Notes: generated from the sequence alone by a model not told the origin. Counted from the stretch's first letter, positions 1 through 11,824 are shown. The stretch: 64,000 nt of DNA from Molanna angustata (GCA_963576475.1 OY754978.1:10568299-10632298); one strand, 5' to 3'. Program-made: numbers and translations.

Positions 1-318
1 ATCTCGTAGGTACTGCTATTATGGGTTATTACTTAAGTTTTTCTTAGGCTGTGTGTAGAAAACATCAGGTGATGGGTATAAAAGATGTTAGGTAGTGGAC
101 TGTATTATAAACGATCTCACCGATGCTTCTTTATTCCTGGTTCACTGATTGTTTTTTTTTATGTGCACACATCCACACGCAGTGGTCTTCAAACTTGTAC
201 TGATCCTTTTTTAGCTTGACACTTATTGTCACCCAAAATTATTTTGACAAGTGACAATTCTTATACATCGGTGAGGGGACAATGGCATGGAAAGGATTCA
301 AAGGAAATATGCTTCTAC

Positions 319-505
319 ACTGTGTTTCTGGAACAAAGATTAAAGTAAAATTATAGTTAAAATACTTTGATTTCATAAAATTGTAAAATACTTTTGGTTG
401 TTTCATTGAAATCTAATGCCGTCAAACGGCACAATTTTGAACAATTTTATGAAATCAAAGTATTTTAACTATACTTTTACTGATACTTTTGTTGAAACAA
501 CCCAA
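319..505. mobile_element. MITE D1
   Basis: About 187 bp with near-palindromic arms: 'aaaatactttgatttcataa' is inverted at about 449-470. The central TGCCGTCAAACGGCA dyad is near 418-432. Termini are CTGTGTTTCTGGAACAAA and TTTGTTGAAACAACCCA. A second copy is at 7101-7294. Confidence 0.75.
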
Positions 506-510
506 ACTTA

Positions 511-2962
511 GTAAACTAAACTAAAAAAAAGTTAACTAATTTTGAATATGGTGTTTTATAAAATAAATAAGGTATGAAACAAACTATATTTATTAAATAA
601 TCTATACATTCTACATATATACCAAGTTAATGGTCCACCTTTTTAGCATATAGTGCGACAAAAAGATATTTAAAAGACTCATCAGGGTGTTACAAATAAA
701 TCATAAATCATAACATTTCTATAATTAAAAAATGAGGCCTTTCATTGAGAATATTATGGTTATACTAAACTAAAAATCCAGAACTTTTAAGTACAACAAT
801 TATTTTTTACACTACAACTAAGTTTCATCCTTCCTAAAGTCGTACGTTTCAGAAACCGATCGTTCGTGATAAAAACAGAGTTAATTGAAATGACATCAAA
901 TGTACCACTAAGTTACCTCTGAAACAAAGTATAATTTTTCGACGACTTTTATGAAGTGTATCATATCTGGTTTACACAGAAAGGTCATTAGTGGCTTTAA
1001 TTTTACACCGTACCTAGTTCAAATTATCTATGTGAGGTATAGAATAATCCTTAGCAACTCTTTCGTCGGAATTAATAAACATAAATTCATAATTCATACT
1101 CTACAGAGATGTCATTGCTGAATATTACCATAAAAGAATTATTTATAATATTTTTAGTGCTTTTACATCAAGAAAAATACAGTGGGAGTTAATTAGATTT
1201 TCGTTTAAAAAGCGTGAAATTAATTTGATTAAATATGAAACAGTTTTCAATTTTCACCTAAACGTACTATCTGAACTAAACTCAGTTCATGGTGATTTTT
1301 TTTGCAATATAATAATTGATCAAATAGTCTATTTTAGTGTGTATCGTAATAAACACTTCTTTACATCCTGCACAAATGGTGAGTTTATTGCCTTTGGAAA
1401 TTTTATTCAATCGTGGAAATTTTATCAATTTTATTCATTATATTCAATCGTTTATTCATTAGGAAACCAGCAGTTTCTATTTATTTTTACAAAAAATCAT
1501 ATAAATATAAGGTTATATTAACAAGGAAACTAGTAAAATATTTTTCACGTAATAAATAATAATTATAAGCATATAAACACAAATTATACAATAGAAAAAA
1601 GGGTAGAAGGAAAGGTGGTAGGAGAGGTACTAGGGGTTTGAGGAAAGGATGAATTGAGGAGATGTTTTTTTTTGCATCAAAAATGCTCACGTGAATAAAT
1701 ATAAATATTCTTATATAAGGTTATATTTTTATATACTGTTGTTTTTACAATTTACCTATCATGTGTACATTTACAGATTTTTGCCGACATACACCTAAAC
1801 TTCTAAGAATATTGAAAAATAAAATATATATTATGAAAATTCTAAAATACACAAATTCTAAAATACAAAATGTTTTTTTAGGTATTCATGTTTGTTGAAA
1901 TTTTCTCGTTCGCATAAAGATAACAGACATTGGCATAATCACGCAACGGGAAGAAAAGTAATTATACAAGGGTAATACTGCGAAGTGGAAGAAAATTCTT
2001 GTGAGTGGATATTTTCAATTTTGTACATCAGATGAAGTCACAATATTCTTGAAATATAGAGCTTAATAAAACAATATAATCCATCTTTCAATATGGCATA
2101 ATATGTTGGGGGAGGGGGTGCTTTTAAAACCACTTCAGTGCCTTTAGAAGTTTTTCAAAGAATCATTATTAAAATTATATTAAAACAGAGATTTGATTAT
2201 CCAATAAAAATAAAATCAAAAAATTGTACTGATTTTTCACAATGTTTTGGCAAATGTAATAATATTAAAAAGATACTCCCCTCTTTTAACACGAGATCTT
2301 ATCCCAATTTAAGAGGGTTATTATGAATCATATGATGGAAATTGTATATATTTTTAAATAAACTTTGTAAACTTTGTATTGATTTGCAATAAATAAAATT
2401 AAAAAAAAATATTCTTGAAAAATTCAAAAAAGTACTACACATTGAATATAGGTTATTAAAGGTACTGAAATGATAACTAAGTATAAATAAACATTTTTAA
2501 TTGGTTTGAAATACAATAAGGAAGAGTACGAATTTCAAAATATGTTTTTAGTGGCTTTTTATACCTAACAGTCTCAACAATTCACTATTAACAACGGTAT
2601 TATAAAATATTTTTTAGCGAAAAATTTCATGAGTTATCGCAATACACAACTAAAATTTTCAGCTTCAAAATATCGTTATTAAAAGATAAAATTAATGGAA
2701 TTTTAAAAACAATATATCAGTGGAAAAACCTGTCAACGAAAAACATTCAAACAATATTATAGGAATAATTTCAATGATAAGTAGCAAACTTTATAACATG
2801 TCGCAGAAATTGTATTTGGATTTGTTGTAAAGTTATTTTGAATTGTATACTAAGTTTGAAAGATCAAAATTAAGTTTGGAAACAAAAGGTAATGCCATAA
2901 CAACTTCGTAATTTGTTTCAATGTCTAAAAGTATTTAGACATGTTTTGAATAGCATATTTCT
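511..2962. other. No recognisable feature
   Basis: AT-rich sequence without convincing coding, tRNA or repeat structure. Frames of 62-98 residues (for example 1225-1521 and 2138-2326) have the AT-driven composition of chance frames. Confidence 0.5.
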
Positions 2963-3090
2963 TCCCCCTAGACAACGTGCCATTCAGCTCAAGAAAAGAA
3001 ACAAGAAAAGATGTATGGAAGTGACAGTTGCCAGTCACGTGACTGGCAACTCCCACTTCCATACATTGAGTTATCTTTTCTTTAGCTAAA
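2963..3090. mobile_element. Palindromic MITE F1, left part, interrupted by HINE-A1
   Basis: Begins CCCCCTAGACAACGTG. Its arms carry AAGAAAAGAAACAAG and ATGTATGGAAGTGACAG, with dyad centre GCCAGTCACGTGACTGGC near 3030. The right arm stops at TTAGCTAAA, where HINE-A1 starts; the remaining terminus is at 4115-4130. Confidence 0.8.
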
Positions 3091-4114
3091 CTAGTTGCAT
3101 GTAACACATGAGATCCAACTGTCGATAGCGATAGTATGTATAGTTGAAGAATATGTACCAAACTATAAACCCATAGATACAAATTATTGAATATTTTCAG
3201 ATATTTTGTTTTCTATACAACATATGTAGGTATGTATGTCAAGATAGGATAGTATGGAGGAAGATCCTTTTTCCTACCCAGAATATGCAAATAGCATGAT
3301 GGTATGTATGTATGTTTGGAGATGAAGTATCAAACTATTAAGTCTTCTTACATATTGTGTATAGGCGACTGCCATACAAAATGTATGAAGCGATGTCGTC
3401 ACTAAATTCAATTTTTAAAAAAATTGTTAAAAAAAAATTGAGATCTTCTACTACAATGTTAATATTTTTTATAGAAAATTAAATTATCTAGTTGGGGTGT
3501 TTCGGCTTTTTTCGATAATTGTAAAAGTTTTGGAAATATAGGCAGTTAAACTCATAAATTTATCATAAAAAAAATATTTTTCTTAATAAAAAATGTTTGA
3601 GAAACCCTGGAATTTTTTTGAAAAAACTAATTTGAGATTTTGTATTTGTCTATGTTTGTACCAATTTTCAGCGTTCTACCGTTTATGGTTTCTGAGATAT
3701 ATGGAAAAATAAAATAAAAATTCAAAAGTTGATAACCCCTGACTGAAACAAAAATTCAAAATTCCGAGTATAAAAGTTTTGTAGGCCTGTAACTGTTTAT
3801 ATATTCTGAAATTTTAGGCTCTGTAAATTGAGCGGATCAAAAGTTATAAGGGGGGGACGGACACACACACAGACACACAGACACACACACACACACACAC
3901 ACACAGACACACGAAATGTTCTACTCCGAATTCTGAGTAAATCCGTGTATGGAACATATATGCTGCGAAGCCTATAAAATGGTGTTTTTTGACTTCAAAG
4001 TTGGAAAAGCCGTGAAAAAAGTAGACCTCTCCATACAATTCTCGCGTATTCTGGCTTGATACATTGTCGATATGTTAAGAGAACAAAGTTCTCCTGAACA
4101 AATCGACAGTTGGA
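3091..4114 (-). mobile_element. HINE-A1: Helentron-associated non-autonomous element
   Basis: Complete 1.02-kb copy. The 5' end is at 4114 (TCCAACTGTCGAT read on minus), followed by a hairpin whose outer stem reuses TGTCGAT/ATCGACA. The inner part has a CA/GT microsatellite at 3860-3912. The 3' end has ATCGACAGTTGGA about 25 nt before the terminus, the hairpin CATGT-gtt-ACATG, and a CTAG end at 3091. It is inserted in the right arm of a palindromic MITE (2963-4130). Confidence 0.85.
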
Positions 4115-4130
4115 TAATACGTTGTCTAGG
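4115..4130. mobile_element. Palindromic MITE F1, right terminus after HINE-A1
   Basis: 'taatacgttgtctagg' is the end of the F family (compare 12937-12950) and resumes exactly beyond the HINE 5' end. Confidence 0.75.
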
Positions 4131-4224
4131 GGGGTTGATCCGTAAATTTTTTCTGTAAGAATATTCTATGATTTAAATAGTCGTCGAATGAAATTTATCG
4201 TAGTCCTGAAGAATAATTTATTTA

Positions 4225-4290
4225 CTAGTTGCATGTGACACACGAGATCCAACTATAAAACTTGAAGAATACGTACCAAACTATAAAAAC
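4225..4290 (-). mobile_element. HINE-A3 3' end, left part, split by a TTAA MITE
   Basis: CTAG terminus at 4225-4228 and the GTTGCATGTGACAC block, followed by the family sequence up to ACTATAAA. It resumes at 4995 after the inserted MITE. Confidence 0.75.
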
Positions 4291-4294
4291 TTAA

Positions 4295-4990
4295 GAGGGT
4301 GACTGCTGCCAACTTACCTATTTTTTCAATTTGAATTTGCATCATCGCTACAAAACGAATCATTTTGAAAAAAATAACCCAGTTAGTTTGGATATTAGTA
4401 AAGAAAAATATACCATAAATTTTTAATTACCTATGTTCTGTATATATTCTTGTAAGAAAATAATAAGCATATCCCGATCTTTGACATTTATCTTAAATTT
4501 CTAAAAAAACTACAAGGTATAGAGCATTATATATATATTTTTTAAATTAAAGAATATCAAAATATTAGAAAAATACGATGTAACGTTGCATTAATGCATC
4601 AGGTTAAGTTAATAAACCAAAAAAACTTTTATTTCGCAATGGCGCTGAATGGAAAATATGTAAATGTTTTTAAGGTTTATTTACTAAACCTGAAGCATTA
4701 ATGCAACGTCACATCATATTTTTCTAGAAATTTTTGTTTTCTTTAATTTAAAAAAAAAATATGCCTTATATGCCTTATATTTTATTAAAAATATAAGATA
4801 AACGATGAAACTCGGGGTATGCCATTATTTATCTACCAGAATTTATACAGAACATTATCAAAAAGTAAAGATATATATTTTTCTTTATTAATACCCAAAC
4901 TATCTAAATTATTTTTTTCAATACGATTTGATAAGAAATAATGATGGTATATCAAACTGAAAAATAGGTGCGTTGGCAGCAGTCCCCCCC
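4295..4990. mobile_element. TTAA-flanked foldback MITE G1
   Basis: 696 bp flanked by TTAA at 4291-4294 and 4991-4994. Terminal repeats GAGGGTGACTGCTGCC and GGGGGGGACTGCTGCC (inverted) extend with mismatches for about 200 bases into each side. An inner inverted pair around GCATTAATGC lies at about 4590-4710. TTAA duplication is typical of piggyBac-type transposases, but no transposase is present. It is inserted inside HINE-A3. Confidence 0.75.
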
Positions 4991-4994
4991 TTAA

Positions 4995-5075
4995 TGCAAA
5001 TTATTATTATGTTTTTTAAGATATTTTGTTTTCTAGACAAAACATGTACATAAGTATGTATGTGAGGTCCTTATT
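4995..5075 (-). mobile_element. HINE-A3, right part, continuing after the MITE
   Basis: Carries AAGATATTTTGTTTTCTA and the ATGTATGT stretch in the same order as other HINE copies (compare 37430-37490). The rest of this copy is lost. Confidence 0.7.
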
Positions 5076-5714
5076 AAGGCATAATAACCTTCTTATTTTT
5101 TTGTCAAAATTAAAACACAAAACAATTTTCTTACCTCGGATACACTCCGGGACTCGAAAATGATCATCTTGTTAAAAACGAGGACCCCTCTAATTGAAAG
5201 GCTATTAAATTATCACTCTTTTGTTTATTTTTAATCTTCGCCCCCGTGTTAAGTGAATTAATGGATGAAAAATTCATAAAAAAATATAAAATACGGTGTT
5301 ATTCCCCAGCTGAGACATAAAGTATGTTCCTTGTTATATTAAATTTGTTAAACTTTGTATTTTTAATCAGCAATTTCAAACCCATAGCCTTACGCCCCGT
5401 TCAGTTTGATTTCGATGAAACAATATAATATGAGGAACAAGGGTTAAACGAGAATTTTAGAAAATAATACCTTTTGTTAAAAAAAAACCTGACATGGCTA
5501 CAAGGAAACATCCGATATACCAAAAACAATAGCTTTAACGGCGACAAAACAAAGGAAACGATTATACCGAAACTGTTCAATAAACTACCCAAACATTTAA
5601 ATATCGAAATGTAAAACAAACAAAAAATAAACGATCGTAAATAGAATTTTTCACTCAATTACCTTTTTTTTTCTTCACATTATTGTAATGGAATTATTCA
5701 AATGTATTATATTT

Positions 5715-6010
5715 GCATTTTACTTGAGAGATCGCGAGGCACCGGCTTAGAATAGTGCTTCCACTCTTTTCTATTATTGTTTTCAAGTGTCCCGTAAGAG
5801 CCGGGTAATCGAAAATACAACAGGCAACAATAACATCTCACAAGGTTCACCACCCATTCTGAATATAGTGCCTTTTTAGGTGAGACGAGACTGGTGTGTG
5901 GGTATACACAGATATGTTGTGCTCCCTTTTATAAGGCAATGCACACCCGCACACCTTTCGCTGGTTACCCCACATTGTGGGATATGCCGTGATGGTATGA
6001 ATGAATGAAC
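5715..6010 (+). mobile_element. LINE 3' end (PHCGICRDGMNE tail)
   Basis: Ends with coding-like TPHCGICRDGMNE then (ATGA)n. It matches 43868-44050 and 22845-22990, which share 'actggtgtgtgggtat' and 'gtgggatatgccgt'. Confidence 0.72.
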
Positions 6011-6083
6011 TAGAGAGATCGCACTGAAAAACTGTTTATTATACAGTTTAGTACAACAAAAGAGCTTATTTAAATCTGCATTT

Positions 6084-6568
6084 ACTCCTCACTACCCCAA
6101 GGGGATATAGTGGGGAGTTATGAATTCGCAATTTCAAGTTTATTTTTTTTATTGAATTAATCAACAAGGATCATTCGAGATTTTATTCTGAAAGATTTAT
6201 TAGTGTGTGTGTGTGCTGCGTACTATGTACGGCGTGTTTATTCTATTTTATCGATTATAGACTAAAGTAGGTACTAATTCGATTTTTTTCAATTATTGCA
6301 AATTTGTGTATCTAATAGGTACTTGCTTAGATCCCATAAGATTTTGAAGAATATCTGATCAGTGCTTCTCAATTTTTTAACTATAAAATACATCAATGTG
6401 TCCCCAAGCTTGATAAACTTAAAATTTGATAGTTTTATTTTCAAATTTCTAAGGCGGCACATTACTTTCATATAATATAGCATTGCTGAAAAAATTCCAT
6501 GCTAAATTAGAATTCTTTGTGCAGTGACTTGCTAGTGAGGAGTATAGCGTTGGTTACAACCCACTCGT
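6084..6568 (+). mobile_element. MITE B1 (ACTCCTCACTA family)
   Basis: Starts ACTCCTCACTA, followed within 35 bases by the inverse TAGTGGGGAGT, and ends TAGTGAGGAGT near 6543 plus a conserved tail ending ACCCACTCGTTT. The interior includes a short GT tract and 'ctatgtacggcgtgtttatt'. Confidence 0.75.
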
Positions 6569-6679
6569 TTTACTATAGAATTTCATCATCTAACTAAACA
6601 AAAGTTCACTCTGAGGAGGGAAATACTCATTTTGCTGTTTTTACTTTTATTCCTATATTTACTTTAATTGATCGTGATA

Positions 6680-6757
6680 ATGGGTCTATGGTTGGTTGGA
6701 AGATTTTGCCATTAGGCAATAAGCCCGCCATTGTGCACAGTAAATAAAGTAACTTAA
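6680..6757 (+). mobile_element. Jockey-like LINE tail
   Basis: 'ttggttggaagattttgcca' and 'taggcaataagcccgccatt' followed by TAAATAAAG; same as 12082-12150. Confidence 0.6.
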
Positions 6758-6842
6758 TAGTCCGTGAGATAGCAACGTCAATAAACAATTACTCTTTTAA
6801 TTGCTGTTTTTTTTATATTTTCTTCCTTATGAATATTATGTA

Positions 6843-7460
6843 TGTAGGTGTGAAAAAGGCATGTCTGACTCCTGGGAGTGGTAGCGTTTACCAGTGCGCA
6901 TCCCCTTTATATAGGTGAAAATTGCAGATTTAAAAATAATTTGTATACTTTTAAAGTTATTTTGTGCTCTTATACCATTCATCTGATTACAATAAAACTT
7001 GATGATTTATTCAGCGCACATCTGGCGAGAATTCTGAATAAAATTCTTCTTAATCTTCTTTTTTTTTAATATTTTTTTTAAATATTGCAGTAACACTAAG
7101 AAGGCTGTGTTTCTCGAACAAAAGTATTATTAATAGTATAGTAAAAATACTTTGATTTCATAAAATTTTGCAATACTTTTGATTGTTTCATTGAAATGTA
7201 ATGCCGTCAAACGGCACAATTTTGAACAATTTTATGAAATCAAAGTATTTTAACTATACTATTACTGATACTTCTGTTGAAACAACCCAGCCTTATAGTA
7301 TACATAATTCACAAGTGGACGGATTTTATAGGTATAAATAACATTCAAATACAAATTATATTGAAATAATGTTAAAATCTGCAATTTTCACCTATAAAGA
7401 GGATGCGCACTGGTAAACGCAACCACTCCCAGGTGCCAGACATAACTTTTTCATACCTAT
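6843..7460. mobile_element. Foldback element E with roughly 100-bp arms
   Basis: The left arm (6843-6945) is the inverse of the right arm (7360-7460). Both contain CCTGGGAGTGGT, GCGTTTACCAGTGCGCATCC and TAGGTGAAAATTGCAGATT in mirrored order, with a few mismatches. The interior holds MITE D2. The 63-residue frame over the left arm is not a gene. Confidence 0.75.
7101..7294. mobile_element. MITE D2, nested inside foldback E
   Basis: 194 bp with termini AAGGCTG and CAGCCTT and the same central TGCCGTCAAACGGCA dyad as D1. It sits between the two long arms of foldback E. Confidence 0.78.
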
Positions 7461-7533
7461 ATTCAATACGGAACGAAATATCAAAAAAACCAACCAGTAA
7501 AAAAATATTCATCGAAAACGTTGCTATCTCTTG

Positions 7534-7765
7534 TCGGCCTTCGTGGCTCAGTTGGTTAGTTATCTGGCTGCTGATCCAAAGGTCCCAGGTTCGATTCCCG
7601 GCGGAGACACAGTTTTTAATTGTGTTTTCAGTCTAGATCTGTGAGACGATTAATATCGTAAGTCTCCAGAATGTGGCAACTTGTTATTGGGTGCGTGTTA
7701 AATATGTACATATTTGACATAGTACCTGTTTGTTGCCTGAGAAGTAATATAAAATATAAAAAAAG
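7534..7765 (+). mobile_element. SINE-1, full-length
   Basis: The tRNA-like head has A box GTGGCTCAGTTGGTTAG and B box GGTTCGATTCCC. The body contains 'gaatgtggcaacttgttatt' and 'tttgacatagtacctgtt', and the tail is A-rich. Other copies are at 11.8, 18.9, 30.5, 32.5 and 36.8 kb. Confidence 0.86.
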
Positions 7766-8164
7766 ACTTAACAAGCGGTGAGAAGACCAACTCAATATGC
7801 TCATTAATATTGTTTTTTGCAATATTGTTTCTCGGTATTAAAAGTTTTCTACATTCATCATCTACTGTGTTAAAGTCTTTGATTAAAAAAATAGTTCTTA
7901 AAGCCTAAATTGCATTGTGAGGATTATTTTATATCGACGCATCCCTAACACTATTAACACTATTTTTCACGTTATACTTTGTCATTAGGTTTATGTAATT
8001 TACATAACCTGGATATTGTCGTTTCTATAGCATGGCTGGTTTCACCATTACTCTGTAAATTATGTTATATCCATGACAGGTGCGGTGGAATTTTCCGGGT
8101 GCATCAGTTAAGGTGTGTTCTCACTCATAATATTGTATTTAACTGAAACATCCCCACCCATTAA

Positions 8165-8795
8165 GAGGGCGACTGCTGCCGCAGCGTACCAATTTTTCAA
8201 TTTGATATTCCATCATTACTCGGTACTAATCGAACAGTTTTGAAAAAAATAGCTTCGACAATTTGGATATTAATGATGAAAAATTTTCCCTAATTTTTTA
8301 ATTATATTCGGTATATATAATTGTAGAAAAATAATTAGCGTTTAGCGATTTTTTGACATTTTTCTTATACGTCTAATAAATTATAAAACGAAGAGCAAAA
8401 TACATTTTTAAAATTAAATAACACAAAAAACATTGAATAATATTCAGATGGGTGGATGGCAGAGCGGTTAGCGCACTGGGCTAGTAATCCAGTGGTCGCG
8501 AGTTCGAATCCTGCCTCGACCGATTTCGTTCACCTATAGCACAAGCATTTATGCTTATTTTAGGGAACCTAGGAAGATGTATATGTACTTGTTTAGCAAG
8601 GACATATTCATTTTTATTTAAAAAAAAAAAAATATGTTTTGACATTTGTATTAATGATTCAGGTTTAGTAAAGAAACCTAAAAAAATATTTCGCAATGGC
8701 GCTGAATGGAGAATAAAGATTTTTTGGTTTTTTCACTAAACATTAATGCAAATGTTAAAATAAATTTTCCCTAGGTATATGTATTTTTGGTTTCT
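8165..8795. mobile_element. TTAA-type MITE G2, right end lost
   Basis: TTAA at 8161 is followed by GAGGGCGACTGCTGCC and a sequence parallel to G1, including the inner 'tttcgcaatggcgctgaatgg' block. A tRNA-like insertion (8448-8525) sits in its middle. The right terminal repeat is missing where MITE B2 begins. Confidence 0.65.
8448..8525 (+). mobile_element. tRNA-Thr-like SINE head or tRNA pseudogene
   Basis: The A box TGGCAGAGCGGTTAGCGC and B box GAGTTCGAATCC are present. The anticodon stem CTGGG/TCCAG encloses a 7-nt loop with AGT, which would read Thr codons. The acceptor stem is poor. No typical SINE body follows. It lies inside MITE G2, so it looks like a mobile or captured copy rather than a working gene. 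Confidence 0.6.
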
Positions 8796-8801
8796 TTAAT
8801 T

Positions 8802-9388
8802 AAAACGAGTGGGTTGTGGCCAACGCTAAACTCCTCACTAACAACTTACTCCATAAAGTATTTAAATTTTGTATGGAAAATTTTCAGCACTTTCATGAAA
8901 TGAGTATGTTCAATTATTTTTTTATTTAAATATTTTATTATGAAAACTTGATAATTTTTCAATGTCATTTAATGAAAATGATGTGCCTTTTTACTAATTT
9001 GAAAATAAAAATTTCAAATTTTAAGTTTCCTTAGCTTGGGGTCACTTTGAATTTTTTTTTGTAGTTAAAATAAAGAAGCACTATTTAAATATCTTTCAAA
9101 ATCTAACGGGGTCTAAGTAAGTATCAGATATACAAATTTGCAAAATTTGAAAAGAATCGAATGACTGCTTTAGTCTGTAATCGATTAAGTAAAATAAACA
9201 TACATACAATTCAATGCCGTACATAGCACACAGCACGAAGCACACAGCACACACATACAGATATATTGTGATGAAACTTTCAGAATAAAATCTCAGCATG
9301 ATGCAAGTTGATAATCTGTAATAAAAAAATAGTCTTAAAAATCATAACTCCCCACTATATCCCCTTGGGTTAGTGAGGAGTAAAAATA
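8802..9388 (-). mobile_element. MITE B2 (ACTCCTCACTA family), complete
   Basis: About 585 bp, inverted relative to B1: 'acgagtgggttgtggccaac' at the left and the hairpin ACTCCCCACTA...TAGTGAGGAGT at the right. This copy best shows both ends. Confidence 0.75.
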
Positions 9389-9887
9389 ACCCATTCAATT
9401 TGTTTTCACGAAATAACCGTTTCCTACATAGTCGTCGTTTTTGCAAATGAAGCAATACCCCCCTCGATAGAAGCAATATTCGGAAATGAAAAAAATTAAA
9501 ATCAAATGAAAACATTCAATATTTCAATTTTTCGCGATAAAATTTTAAACGCCTCCGTTCAAACCCAACATGGCGGATATCGAAAAACGTTCATGTTAAT
9601 CTTTTTTCAAATACTTCGAAATATTTTTCATTTTGATAATATCTACTGCTTTCACCTCGATGAAATATCGTATCTCTTAAGTTAATAAATTATAAATTTT
9701 GTACTGCAGCCATCAGTAATAGGTATTAGGGTCGTTTTTGCTTTAAATGAAGCTACAAAGCCGGCAATATTTGTAGTAAAATAAACAATTAAGGGAGGGA
9801 CTATAAGGGCAGAATAATATATTTTAGTGGATTGACTTAGAATCTTAAGGCATTATATATTTGTTTACAATAATATATATTTAAAAA
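9389..9887. other. No recognisable feature
   Basis: AT-rich with no repeats shared with the rest of the window that I can see. Confidence 0.5.
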
Positions 9888-9932
9888 AACGAGTGGGTTG
9901 TAGCCAATACTAAACTCTCCACACCGTAGTAG
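9888..9932 (-). mobile_element. MITE B end fragment
   Basis: 'acgagtgggttgtagccaat' plus ACTCTCCACACC; the family terminus is joined directly to LINE sequence at about 9940. Confidence 0.6.
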
Positions 9933-9939
9933 CTTATAA

Positions 9940-10605
9940 TTGATGCAAGGTATTTATGATGAATATTTATACTTAGGAAGCATGTTTCAGCGTGATGGAA
10001 GATTGGAAAAAGATATTGAAAGGAGAGTAACGGCAGGTAATAGAGTGAATGGTGCATTAAGAACGGTAATGGCTGACCCAATTATTTCGAGGCGTACACA
10101 ATGGTATCGTCGCACCGACTCTAATGTATGCTAGTGAGACATGTACATGGCAAAAGACGCATGAAAGTAGAATTAACGCGGTTGAAATGAGGTCACTAAG
10201 ACGAATGTGTGGTAAAACGATGTATGATAGAATAAGAAATGAGGATATTAGACGAGAATGTATGATTGAAAGAAATATCATAAGTAAGATGAAAATAAAT
10301 GCCCTAAGGTGGTTCGGCCACATAGAAAGAATGAGTGATGACCGTCTGACAAAAAAGTGTACAAGGCTGATAAAAGAGGAACGAAAAGTAGAGGTCGGCC
10401 AAGAAAAAGTTGGCACGATCACATAAATGGGATTTTGAAAGATGGTGATGTTAGAAGTAAGAATAATAGAAGAGCGTGTATGAAACGATGTATGGACGTG
10501 AATGAAGCGAGGAATGTGTGTCAAGAGAGAGGAGTCTGGCGTTCGGTTCTCTCTTCCTAATAGGGAAATGGCGTGATAGTATGGTATGGTATGGTATTTA
10601 TGCAA
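9940..10605 (+). pseudogene. Non-LTR retrotransposon RT C-terminus, frameshifted
   Basis: Reading across frames gives DEYLYLGSMFQRDGRLEKDI near the start, then YASETCTWQKTHESRINAVE, MRSLRRMCGKT, LRWFGHIERMSDDRLTK, GRPRKSWHDHI and finally VCQERGVWRSVLSS. This is the conserved post-RT region of a common arthropod LINE. The 3' end has the TATGG repeat near 10585. Frameshifts lie near 10095 and 10370. The first 5 kb of the element are missing. The clade (RTE-like or CR1-like) is not certain. Confidence 0.82.
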
Positions 10606-10639
10606 ATTCTTTTATATTCTGTATTTAATAGCTATTTTC

Positions 10640-11495
10640 CCCACTGCTATTTTCTATTTTAATCAACTCTATTACTAAAAACCTTAAATGTCAGTATCAT
10701 CTTTTTGCAGATGACCTTCAGTTATATATTCATTTCAGTTCCTCTGACATTGCCAATGCTACCCTTTCTATGAATGAATATCTGAATTATGTCTCTCCTG
10801 GTCATCAGAGCATGGTCTCTTTATTAACCCTTCAAAATCTCAAGCGATTGTTATTGGAAGTTTTCGCCTGCTGTCCTCCCTTAAAAATTTGCAACTACCA
10901 TCTCTGTATATCAATAATCAATGTATTTCTTATACCAGTTATACCACGGTCGTGAAAGGTCTACATTGATAATAACTTATCCTGTGCCAGCAAATCCTCT
11001 TACTTTGACATACACCCATTTAATAAACTCAAGAATTGTCTTCCACTTCATTGAAAAATAACCTTAGCTCAATCACTTCTCCTACCGTTGCTTGACTATG
11101 CTGATGTTTGCTATTTGGATGCAAACGAGGAACATCTCAACAAACTTGAACGCCTTCAAAATGTTTGCATCCGTTTAATCTTTGGACTAAAAAAAATGAA
11201 CATATAACAACACAACGACGTAATAAACATATCTTGTCATAACTATACAATGTTCTTTTTAATCCAAATTTACTTCAGTATCTCAAAGATAAATTCACTT
11301 ATCTTTCAAGCCACAGGCGTCCTCTTCGATCTGCTGAAGGTATTCCTATTCATAGCTCTGATTTTTTTAGCTCATCGTTTGAAGTAATTCAGCTAGACTA
11401 TGGAATAGTCTAAATCCTGATTTTACGTCGTCTATCTCATTAAACATCTTCAAGAAAAGGCTAAAGCAAAAATATTTATCTGACAATACCTCATT
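10640..11495 (+). pseudogene. Jockey/CR1-like LINE RT fragment
   Basis: The frames give HLFADDLQLYIHFS near 10690-10740 (FADD is the RT active site), SEHGLFINPSKSQAIVIGS near 10810-10860, LLLPLLDYADVCYLD near 11075-11120, KLERLQNVCIRLIFGLKK near 11140-11190 and LWNSLNPDF...FKKRLKQKYLS at the end. Many indels break it. A SINE-2 copy is attached directly downstream. Confidence 0.8.
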
Positions 11496-11547
11496 ACAGT
11501 CATTACATATAACACTCCTGTCCCTTTTCTTATTGCTTTGAATTCTT

Positions 11548-11735
11548 TGGTTTCTGTGCGGGCGTCCTGGGTTCGATTCCCAGCAGAGGAGAAATGTATT
11601 TAAATTCATTTCTCACGCAAATATTGTTTCTCTGGGCTGGAAATACTGGTAATTTGGAAGAAATTGCCGTACGGCAATAAGCTCGCCACTTGCGCAGGGT
11701 GCAAGGAAGTGTTTATTATTATTATTAATTGTTCT
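11548..11735 (+). mobile_element. SINE-2, 5'-truncated
   Basis: Starts inside the tRNA-like head (GGTTTCTGTGCGGGCG), keeps the B box GGGTTCGATTCCC and the family body, and ends in a (TTA)n run. Its 3' part 'ggaagaaattgccgtacggc' is shared with jockey-like LINE tails, a likely basis for mobilisation. Confidence 0.8.
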
Positions 11736-11824
11736 TATATGCTATCTTATTTTTTTTTACTTTTATTCTGCTATTTTTGTTTATTTTTGTAATGTGATTA
11801 ACTTATCGCCATAGTACTCGTATT

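Noticed and set aside
7534..7610. Functional tRNA gene
   Set aside because: Several copies share a long SINE body after the tRNA-like head, and the acceptor and anticodon stems are imperfect.
8448..8525. Functional tRNA-Thr
   Set aside because: The A and B boxes are good, but acceptor pairing is weak and it lies within a MITE; kept only as a tRNA-like element.
10057..10605. 182-residue frame on the minus strand
   Set aside because: It is the antisense of the LINE C-terminus whose plus-strand motifs are clear.
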